Positions 18,101 through 24,429 of a DNA stretch of 64,000 bases are shown here, one piece after another. Numbering within the stretch: the first letter of the stretch is position 1; every line of letters begins with the position of its first letter. The notes beneath the pieces were generated by a model that saw nothing but the letters and a program-made list of their open reading frames with translations, made no database searches and was not told the DNA's origin. The position numbers were made by a program, and so were the translations under genes. Source of the stretch: Mucilaginibacter sp. OK268 (GTDB taxonomy: Bacteria > Bacteroidota > Bacteroidia > Sphingobacteriales > Sphingobacteriaceae); the NCBI RefSeq assembly GCF_900103125.1, contig NZ_FNJV01000006.1:248001-312000 (forward strand), written 5' to 3'.

Positions 18101-19625
18101 CTGGTAATGCAGGATTTAAGTTTACACTACCCTTCAGGTCAAGTTTAACATTCTTATCATTAATGGTCATATGACCATTGGCCAATTTTTTAATGAACGA
18201 GCCGTTTACAATAAGATTGTTATAGGTGTAATTGTTATAGCTTATGTTATTGATGCGGGCATCAACCTTTTCGGTCAGGTTTTTCAACTTATCACCGCTG
18301 CCTTGTATATCGGCATTAAAGGTAGTACGGCCAAGTGACTTTTCATCAAGTAGGGTTCCCAGGTCAAAGTTGAAAGCATTTAGTTTTCCGCTGTAACTGG
18401 GTATGTTTTTTTTATCAATTTTGAGGTTAATGTCTGAATCAAACCTGCCTAGCCCGGTTTTAAAAATACCATAGGCAACAAAATCATTCTGTAAACCGCT
18501 AAATCTGCCGGTAAAATTGATATTACCAAATTTACCTATGATGGCCGGAGCCTGCATGGTGGCATTGCCCGAAAAATGGCTAAGCAGGTAATCCAGATCT
18601 TTTTTATTAGAAGCAACCTGTTCAAACTTCAGATCAAGGAAAGTATTATCCCAATCGGGTAAACCGCGTAAATTAAAATCACCCTTGATAAAAGTGGCTT
18701 GGCCTCCACTAATAGTGACGTTTTTGGCCTTCAGATTATTTACCAAGCCTTTAACACGGCCTTCAATACCCAGGTCAAAAGTGGTTTTACCCATACCGTT
18801 GGTAAAGTAGGCAATATCTGTTGATGATATACGTGATGATTTAAAGTCGGCATCCATGTTCACGCGGTTCTCGAAATTGTCAAAATCATCAAATGATTTA
18901 AATCTCATCCGGAAATAATCTTTCAGATCAGAATGTTTGGTTTGAATAGCAAGCTGTTGCAGTAAGATCTGGTTGGTATCAATAGTAGTATGAGCAGTAA
19001 AGTTCTTTACGTAAAAACCACTTTTTTCCTGTAGTGTAAGGTGTTGGACATTGCCCTTAAATAAATGGTTTTTGATATCCATGCCGGTTACCATCGTGCT
19101 AAAATGACTTACATCAATATCGTCAAAATTCACCTTGTTCTCCACGGTATCTATCAACTGGTTCTTGTACCGGAAATGAAAATTATTGATGGTTATTTTA
19201 TCAAAATTAAGCGTCCAGGGTTTGCTGGCAGTTTTTTTAGTGGTATCACCAGAACTAAAATAATCGATAATAAATTTGAGGTTGGTAGTACTGTCTTTTT
19301 GTTTTTTGAGATAAAAGGAACCGTTATCCAGTTCGATGGATTCAAAATTGATAGTACGCTGTTTGATGCTATAGAGGAGCGAAAAACCTTCAATATCAAC
19401 AGCAAGCTTGGGGGTATTCAATAAGGTATCCCGTTTTTTATCGAGCACGTATAAACCCTCCAGTACTACAGAAGTAAAAGGTCTGATATACAAGCTCTTG
19501 ATACTAACTGTGGTATGCAGTTCGTCAGAAAGATAACCCGCGGCTTTTTTAGCGGCCCAGGTTTGTACAGGTTTATATTGAAACGCCAGTAAAAGTATGC
19601 TCAGTGTCAATAAAATGAACAACAC
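15177..19625 (-). CDS. TamB-like translocation/assembly module protein (DUF490)
   Basis: A 1482-residue protein of the TamB/AsmA-like group: one N-terminal membrane anchor followed by long periplasmic beta-rich repeats forming a lipid-conducting groove, ending in the DUF490/TamB domain (about residues 1000-1430), where RFFNSRLSFNG and GIGLVYNRDFDTF resemble the family end. A Thr/Pro-rich tail closes the protein. TamB-type proteins move phospholipids between membranes or help outer-membrane protein assembly. The listed GTG start gives a hydrophobic N-terminus with no preceding positive charge. The frame stays open upstream through codons reading KVIKKVLNIALGI, but offers only ATT codons (for example at 19658). 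A promoter-like TACTTTTG precedes that point, so the true start may be non-AUG. Confidence 0.88.
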   Translation of the reverse strand: MLFILLTLSILLLAFQYKPVQTWAAKKAAGYLSDELHTTVSIKSLYIRPFTSVVLEGLYVLDKKRDTLLNTPKLAVDIEGFSLLYSIKQRTINFESIELDNGSFYLKKQKDSTTNLKFIIDYFSSGDTTKKTASKPWTLNFDKITINNFHFRYKNQLIDTVENKVNFDDIDVSHFSTMVTGMDIKNHLFKGNVQHLTLQEKSGFYVKNFTAHTTIDTNQILLQQLAIQTKHSDLKDYFRMRFKSFDDFDNFENRVNMDADFKSSRISSTDIAYFTNGMGKTTFDLGIEGRVKGLVNNLKAKNVTISGGQATFIKGDFNLRGLPDWDNTFLDLKFEQVASNKKDLDYLLSHFSGNATMQAPAIIGKFGNINFTGRFSGLQNDFVAYGIFKTGLGRFDSDINLKIDKKNIPSYSGKLNAFNFDLGTLLDEKSLGRTTFNADIQGSGDKLKNLTEKVDARINNISYNNYTYNNLIVNGSFIKKLANGHMTINDKNVKLDLKGSVNLNPALPAYDLVANIKDANLNKLKLITDTITISTQLKTKFSGNSLANIEGNILLSPARIVDPRNNYVVDSLYLSSTGKGNNREIDLRSDFADGSIKGTFDLATLPSYFKTIAKKYIPSLKTTIVTPKPEQFTFNLTLKNTDPLTAIFVPDLKIPDQGTLMGQFDSEKKTAILSGYIKTFKYGKIVFHDFIIDENTSEDMLGLNLSLRKVDLTDSLFIKDINITNFLKNDSLNFNVKLSDKNAVNQLDLYGLVEFGRDTTAKLKLLPSDVILEKEKWHIQEQVRIRLLDGKTQVSGFELSNGPQKVRINGFVSDNPADELKLSFEKFSMRTLNQLTRTSGIYLRGDLNGDINFTSIIKSPGIDAHLNIDSLTMNKTLIGDVKLVSTLGNDRKQANIKLNILNRGLETMNIGGIYSFGHDTDDNLDFDIKMNQTEAIIFTPFIKDLVSNVKGHISTDLKLSGKPSNPQLNGSLTLENTGVTVNYLKTAYTVNNKLSVNNSVISLNNMILKDTRGGTGTANGTVDLNNLSNPDIEVSVLARNLMALNTTFKDNHLYYGTAFGSGTFSFKGPVDNMKIDITARTDAGTVFNIPLNTSSTASEYDFIRFVGHKDTAKVANKTRAFNGVTLNFDLSADEKTIVKITTDYGVLEGSGVANNLKLNINSLGDFEMYGDFLISTGKFEFTAKNFISKNFTVNQGGTIRWTGNPSNAEINLKALYEVRTSKAPLYAAAGLQTPTSSQQTLVQAQLILTKSLLQPNIDFDFNFPTDPSVKDDLATYLADNNNRNQQAISIIVRRSFTANNNNNLIFGTAGQMVSEFAFNKLNSLISQSHIKNFDFDLNIRSFGEASASLRFFNSRLSFNGSLFSNNGSNDLFNSSASLFNQNFSSLTKDFEALYQIRKDGNLTARYSYRLLNNTTLNPLNNLEFQYVNGIGLVYNRDFDTFGEFIRNIFRRSRRDRTPTTSTPAVPPTTTGGTPATKPDDEN

Positions 19626-19681
19626 TATCCCTAACGCTATATTGAGTACTTTTTTAATAACTTTGTAATTAATTAAAAATT

Positions 19682-19689
19682 CAAAAGTA
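19682..19689 (-). promoter_or_regulatory. Candidate -7 element for the tamB-like gene
   Basis: TACTTTTG on the minus strand fits TAnnTTTG. Predicted transcription would start near 19678, leaving about 20 bases before the possible ATT start at 19658 and about 50 before the GTG at 19625. Confidence 0.45.
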
Positions 19690-19796
19690 AAAATTCAAAA
19701 CCGTTTGAAATGTTTTACTTTTCTAAATGTATTTATAACGTATCAAAAAGTATAGTCAATTTTTGACTTTAAACTTTTGATTTTTGACTTAACACT

Positions 19797-20798
19797 GTGC
19801 CTGTAATTTTAGGAATCGAATCTTCATGTGATGAAACCTCTGCATCTGTTTGTGTTGATGGAGAGATCTTGAGCAATGTAATTGCCAATCAAACCATTCA
19901 CGAAGCGTACGGAGGCGTTGTCCCCGAGCTTGCCTCAAGGGTTCATCAGCAAAATATTGTTCCTGCTGTACAACAAGCATTATTGAACGCAAAAGTAAAC
20001 AAAAATGATATTGATGCAGTAGCTTTTACGCGCGGACCGGGACTTTTAGGCTCACTTTTAGTAGGTGTATCATTTGCCAAGGCATTTGCACTGGCCAAAA
20101 GCCTGCCACTTATTGATATAAATCATATGCAGGCCCATATACTGGCCCATTTTATTGGTGATCATAAACCTGCATTTCCATTTTTATGTCTTACCGTATC
20201 TGGCGGGCATACGCAGATAGTTTTGGTTAAGGATTATTTTGATATGCAGGTAATAGGCCAAACGCTTGATGATGCTGCCGGCGAAGCCATGGATAAAACC
20301 AGTAAGATATTGGGTTTACCTTATCCGGGTGGCCCGTTGATCGACAAGTATGCACGCCAGGGTAATCCTGATGCCTACAAATTTCCCGAACCACAGATCC
20401 CTGGTCTGGATTTTAGCTTTAGCGGACTGAAAACATCGATATTATATTTCATCAGGGATAATGTGGCTAAGAATCCAGATTTCATCAGTCAAAACTTGCC
20501 TGATATTTGCGCGTCGGTTGAAAAACGTATAGCTACTATATTGCTTAATAAACTGCAAAAAGCGGCGCAAACCCATGGCATAAAACAGATTGCTTTGGCT
20601 GGCGGTGTTTCGGCTAATACTGGTTTGCGTTTAGGGCTACAAGAACTTTGTACTAAAAATGGCTGGGAAAGCTTTATACCCAAAATGGAATATTGTACCG
20701 ATAACGCGGCCATGATAGCCATTGCCGGTTACTATAAATATTTAAAAGGCGAATTTGCCGGTCAGGAGATTGCTCCGCTGGCAAGGATGATATTTTAA
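19797..20798 (+). CDS. tsaD: tRNA N6-adenosine threonylcarbamoyltransferase TsaD
   Basis: TsaD transfers the threonylcarbamoyl group to A37 of tRNAs reading ANN codons, together with TsaB and TsaE. The 333-residue protein has the ASKHA fold with GIESSCDET at residues 5-13, the metal ligands in HMQAHILAH near 109-117, the SGGHTQ loop, and GGVSANTGLR near the end. GTG is chosen as start because it gives the conserved family N-terminus (MPVILGIESS) and the bases before it are non-coding. It is divergent from the tamB-like gene across a 140-170 base AT-rich spacer. A 56-codon membrane-protein gene follows on the same strand. Confidence 0.96.
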   Translation: MPVILGIESSCDETSASVCVDGEILSNVIANQTIHEAYGGVVPELASRVHQQNIVPAVQQALLNAKVNKNDIDAVAFTRGPGLLGSLLVGVSFAKAFALAKSLPLIDINHMQAHILAHFIGDHKPAFPFLCLTVSGGHTQIVLVKDYFDMQVIGQTLDDAAGEAMDKTSKILGLPYPGGPLIDKYARQGNPDAYKFPEPQIPGLDFSFSGLKTSILYFIRDNVAKNPDFISQNLPDICASVEKRIATILLNKLQKAAQTHGIKQIALAGGVSANTGLRLGLQELCTKNGWESFIPKMEYCTDNAAMIAIAGYYKYLKGEFAGQEIAPLARMIF

Positions 20799-20821
20799 TT
20801 CGAATTATTGAACTGGAACTT

Positions 20822-20992
20822 ATGAACATTCCTTCACTTATTTTCTGGGCGGTTTTTGTGTTGCCGCTGGTTGCTTTTTTAATATGGCTGATGCGCCAGG
20901 ACAAAAAGAAAGGTGTAACCGGACTTATTGTATTGGCCATTATTGTAGTTGGCGGCATAGTTTATATGTACTTGAAAACAGGGGGGCAGTAG
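20822..20992 (+). CDS. Small two-helix membrane protein (56 residues)
   Basis: A short ATG-started frame 23 bases after tsaD encodes a 56-residue protein with two hydrophobic stretches, residues 5-24 and 34-51. A short basic loop (RQDKKKG) between them would be cytoplasmic by the positive-inside rule, so both ends face the periplasm. The reading frame ends just before a strong hairpin terminator, which supports it being the last gene of the tsaD unit. No family is recognised, and no link to tRNA modification is implied. Confidence 0.6.
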   Translation: MNIPSLIFWAVFVLPLVAFLIWLMRQDKKKGVTGLIVLAIIVVGGIVYMYLKTGGQ

Positions 20993-21051
20993 TTAGTTGA
21001 TGCCGTTAGAGGATTTTTACGGCATTTGATTAACAGAAGAGTTTATCATAA

Positions 21052-21085
21052 AAAAGCCCTCCGCAACAAAACGCGGAAGGCTTTT
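21052..21085. terminator. Bidirectional terminator between the tsaD unit and the IPT lipoprotein gene
   Basis: AAAAGCCCTCCGC and GCGGAAGGCTTTT form a long stem with A/T runs on both sides; it can end both converging transcripts. Confidence 0.8.
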
Positions 21086-21108
21086 ATGTTTATGCAGGGG
21101 ATAGGTTA

Positions 21109-23175
21109 TTACCTCGCTGCCCTGAATATTTTACGATCACCGGCTGTATTAAAGCCCATGATATAGTAATAGGTATTGGTAAATTCAATGCCACCTAAAG
21201 TGTAGCCCGCAGGCATAGGATAGCTTTTGAAATCCACCCCATCATTGTTGGATAGGTTAAAGGTTTGGCTGCCATAAGCGACGGTTGCGCTATCTGCCTT
21301 GATCACGTTGCAGGCTTCTGTACCCACCTGAGTCCAGGAGTCGCCTTTATTGGTTGATCTGTAAAGGTGCTGACTGCCTTCGGTTTGGGCAGCCCCTTTA
21401 TAGCTAAACGCACAAAATACGCTATAGCTGGCCGCAGCCAGAAAATCCTTATAGCCCAAGTTATAATAATAAATGCCGGTATAACCTTTAGTAGCTTCCC
21501 AGGTAACACCATTATCTGTCGAGCGATAAAATAACTTTTCTTCTTTAGATGTGTAGTTTTTACTGGTATCTACTGCAAAAAAATTGTTGCTGCTGTAGCT
21601 ATCAGTAATGGCCGTTGTGTAGTTGAGCGAAGCGCCGGGCACACTGATATTGGTGCGGGTCCAACTGTTACCACCATTGGTTGACCGATAAAGCCTGTTA
21701 CCGCTTACCACTGCAACGTAATTGTTGGTGATTGTAATACCTGTAAAGCCCGTATCGGGTGCGGTAGTTTCGGGCGTAAGCTTAGTCCAGTAAATGCCGT
21801 TGGTTGATTTGGCAATACCAAGGTTAGTGGAGATATAGTAAGCGCTTTTATAGGCTTTTAAAACATTGATGGTCAGTTTTTTTGATTTGTTAAAGGGCAG
21901 GTTAGATGCCACATCTGAGTATGTTTTTCCGTCTGCGCTGTAATACAGAAAGCTGGCATTGTTGCCTCCGGTAATGAGCAACGTTGAGCCCATATGTATC
22001 ATTTGATTGATCTTTTGTAACCGTGGAATGGACGTCAGGCTTTCCCAGTTCAGAGTGGGGTAGGGTGCATCAATCAGGTAGGTGCTTACTGAGGCCGATT
22101 TAATACCCTTAATGCTAATGGTAAGGCGCACAAAGGCCCCGGCTTTTAAACCCGCCGGAACTTTCACGGTAACCTGAGTTGTGGTTGCTGTTACAATAGT
22201 TCCTATGGCATTATCGAAGTTAACCACAATATCGGCCGGGTTGCTGCTAAAATTAATGCCTGTTATGGTTACTATATCCCCCGCTCTGCCTTCGGTAGGT
22301 TTAACGTCGGTGAGGTTTGGCAGGGTAACATAAGTAAATACAGGGCCGTTAACGGTTTCGCTGTTTTTTACCTTAAGACTGATGTTGCCGGTAGTGCCTG
22401 TTAAGGGTACAAGTACCCTAAGCCGCGTCGGGGTGGCTGTCTTTACTACGGCATCCACACCGTTAAATTTAACTACGTTATCAGTTAAAACCTGGCTGTA
22501 ATTAACCCCGGTTATGGTAACCGTATCATTGTATTTGCCTTGCTGCGGACTGATACTTTCAATAGTAGGTTTAGCCGAAACCGGTGTAGGATCAACTATC
22601 TGCGTTTTGGGTTTGGTATTATTGGCGAAGTTGGCCGCGGTATAGGAACCATTTGATGCAAAATCCTTGCCTGCGGCATCTTTAAATACGATATTCCAAC
22701 TTACCGTAGCTGTATTGGCATTGATGGTAACAGTAATGCTGCCCGAGTTGGCGAAATAGATATTACCACCATTAATATACTGTACATAGGTTTGTACAGG
22801 TGGAGCTGTGGCTGTCGTGGCGTTTACTTTTAGCGTTGGATTGCCTGGGTTTAAAGAGGTGCCGGCCTTTTTACTAAGGTTAACCGAGCCGCTTTTAAGG
22901 TCACTGATAAAGAACACCAATTTGCTGCCGCTGGCATCCAGGTTGGCGGTGGTTTGCAGGGCTTTTACATTGTCGCCGTCTGCAGTGTAATAGGTGGAGG
23001 TAAAATCTGTAGCTGCAAGATTATAATCGGCGCCATTGATTTTTGCGGTTAAGGCTGGTTGGGATTTGTCGGGTGTTACATCGGGATCTTTCTGGCTTTT
23101 TGAACACGAAAAAAAGGTGATAACAAGCAGCATAAAGCTTACTGCTTTAAAAGTGTTTTGTAATGGTGTAATCAT
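21109..23175 (-). CDS. Surface lipoprotein with two IPT/TIG domains and BNR-like repeats
   Basis: The start at 23175 is chosen because it puts a short signal peptide (MITPLQNTFK onward) before a lipobox FFSC, giving a lipoprotein of about 688 residues; the frame is open slightly further upstream without a signal-like sequence. After an N-terminal region of about 180 residues come two IPT/TIG immunoglobulin-like domains, each with the GDxVTITG-type motif (NDTVTITGVNY and GDIVTITGINF). The C-terminal 300 residues carry Asp-box-like repeats (STNGGNSW, STDNGVTW, STNKGDSW) of a beta-propeller as in sialidase-like proteins. It is likely displayed on the outer membrane and binds glycans or proteins; no catalytic residues are identified. 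Confidence 0.85.
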   Translation of the reverse strand: MITPLQNTFKAVSFMLLVITFFSCSKSQKDPDVTPDKSQPALTAKINGADYNLAATDFTSTYYTADGDNVKALQTTANLDASGSKLVFFISDLKSGSVNLSKKAGTSLNPGNPTLKVNATTATAPPVQTYVQYINGGNIYFANSGSITVTINANTATVSWNIVFKDAAGKDFASNGSYTAANFANNTKPKTQIVDPTPVSAKPTIESISPQQGKYNDTVTITGVNYSQVLTDNVVKFNGVDAVVKTATPTRLRVLVPLTGTTGNISLKVKNSETVNGPVFTYVTLPNLTDVKPTEGRAGDIVTITGINFSSNPADIVVNFDNAIGTIVTATTTQVTVKVPAGLKAGAFVRLTISIKGIKSASVSTYLIDAPYPTLNWESLTSIPRLQKINQMIHMGSTLLITGGNNASFLYYSADGKTYSDVASNLPFNKSKKLTINVLKAYKSAYYISTNLGIAKSTNGIYWTKLTPETTAPDTGFTGITITNNYVAVVSGNRLYRSTNGGNSWTRTNISVPGASLNYTTAITDSYSSNNFFAVDTSKNYTSKEEKLFYRSTDNGVTWEATKGYTGIYYYNLGYKDFLAAASYSVFCAFSYKGAAQTEGSQHLYRSTNKGDSWTQVGTEACNVIKADSATVAYGSQTFNLSNNDGVDFKSYPMPAGYTLGGIEFTNTYYYIMGFNTAGDRKIFRAAR

Positions 23176-23387
23176 ATTCAATTTGGGGTATGCGCAATAA
23201 AGTTCAAGGCGGGGCAAAGGTAACGGAAATACACGCCGTTTTAAATACTATTTGAACTTAACTAAAAGGCAATCAGGGTAAAAGGTGATAATCTCTAAAT
23301 AGTGATTGTATGGCTTGTTATAAACAAAAGCGGAAGACGTATTATCTACGTCTTCCACTCAAATGTATCAGCTCACTTAATCGAAGG

Positions 23388-23474
23388 TTAAAAGCGCTCC
23401 TTCTAATAATGGACTGTGGGTGATTTTTTCTCTTTCATCAAATCTTCGGGTATGACTTCAAATACTACTTTTGA
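23388..23474 (-). pseudogene. Decayed copy of the uvrA 3' end
   Basis: On the minus strand 29 codons read KVVFE, PEDL, KEKKS, HY and KERF in register with the C-terminus of the intact UvrA encoded at 24430-27342. Over the 27 positions from KVVFE to KERF, 21 match, and one of the mismatches is an in-frame stop (Leu to stop). There is no shift in frame. Homology begins within 4 bases of the GH19 gene stop. The piece cannot be functional; it is a footprint of duplication or insertion at the end of uvrA. Confidence 0.8.
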
Positions 23475-23477
23475 TAG

Positions 23478-24059
23478 CTACTCCGTTAACCCCTTATAAA
23501 AAGTTTTAGCGTAACCTGCAATGGTTTTGGCCATGTCAAGGCCATTAATGATTTTGCGGGCGTTTACCCAGTCTGTACTGTCGCTGGTAAAATACTTATC
23601 TAAACTCACACCTGTAAATGAACCTTTGGTCATGCCTTTTATCAGGATGGCGGCAGCTATAGCGGGTTGTAAAGCCAGGTCGGGGTTATCGAGCAGATCG
23701 ATGTGCAGGAGCTTGCCCATATTCTCATAATTCTCGTACCAGGTTAACTGTACATAGCCACGACCGTAATATAATTCATCGGGAGTAGTGTAGGGGATGC
23801 GTTTACCCGGACCGCCGCCCATTTTTAACTTTTTGCCATAGTCGTGTCCGGCGCCTTTGCCAAATTCATTGATGGGCTGCATGGTTTTAGCGGTTTCATG
23901 AAAAACAGTGGCCAGTATGTAGGCCGTTTTACGATCGTCGGTAATGCCGGCATCTGTTGTGGCTTTGAGTATGGCTTGTATGCCATCAACCTGGCTTTGT
24001 GTTAAGTGCCCACCAAACAGTGGACGGATTTCTGCGTAGAACTCTTTTGTATCAGGCAT
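23478..24059 (-). CDS. GH19 chitinase-like lysozyme (phage endolysin type)
   Basis: A 193-residue single-domain protein of glycoside hydrolase family 19, which cuts peptidoglycan or chitin. The core has the catalytic-loop pattern TVFHETAKTMQPINE near residues 51-65 (candidate acid is the E in HE) and the YYGRGYVQLTWYENY segment near 97-111, both typical of phage endolysins. There is no signal peptide, as in phage enzymes released by a holin; no holin or other phage gene is nearby. The gene sits between intact uvrA and a relic of the uvrA end, and a GGTTTAC cluster lies upstream. It may be cargo of a lost prophage or a domesticated lysozyme. Confidence 0.88.
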   Translation of the reverse strand: MPDTKEFYAEIRPLFGGHLTQSQVDGIQAILKATTDAGITDDRKTAYILATVFHETAKTMQPINEFGKGAGHDYGKKLKMGGGPGKRIPYTTPDELYYGRGYVQLTWYENYENMGKLLHIDLLDNPDLALQPAIAAAILIKGMTKGSFTGVSLDKYFTSDSTDWVNARKIINGLDMAKTIAGYAKTFYKGLTE

Positions 24060-24429
24060 AATGCTAAGATTTAGGTTTGTTAAGTAAATATAAATATTTA
24101 GGTGGGTAAAATAAAGGGGAATTGATAGCTATATATCTTTATTGATGAACCATTACACCAAACAGGAGGGGAAGTTGCTTATAAAAATGGGTTTACATGG
24201 TTTACACTTTTTATGGTTTACGTAAATTTATATAATTGATAATCAACTAATTACGTTAAAATTCATATAGAAAGTGGGTTTGCAATGTAAACCATAATTA
24301 GTTGGGTTTACACTGATAAGTCTGCGCTCATATGCAATGACGCGTGGAAGCGCAATGCACCTAAGAGTAGGATTGAGGAGGTTAAAAGAGTTTTAAGCCC
24401 TCTCCTTTGGAGAGGGTTGGGTGAGGCAC
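24060..24429. repeat. Spacer with five GGTTTAC sites upstream of the GH19 gene
   Basis: This 370-base AT-rich spacer has GGTTTAC at 24190, 24199, 24215 and 24305 and its reverse complement GTAAACC at 24287, with a near-match GGTTTGC at 24277. The sites fall within 122 bases. They could be an operator for the lysozyme gene or iterons of a lost replicon. No gene is seen in the spacer. Confidence 0.6.
24397..24427 (-). terminator. Hairpin after uvrA
   Basis: CCCTCTCC and GGAGAGGG pair around a 3-base loop just beyond the uvrA stop, followed on the minus strand by a T-rich stretch. A similar CTCCTTTGGAGAGGG motif recurs at 48325. Confidence 0.5.

Noticed and set aside
24190..24311. Plasmid or phage replication origin from the GGTTTAC sites
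   Set aside because: No replication gene lies near, and the spacing is irregular; kept only as a repeat cluster.
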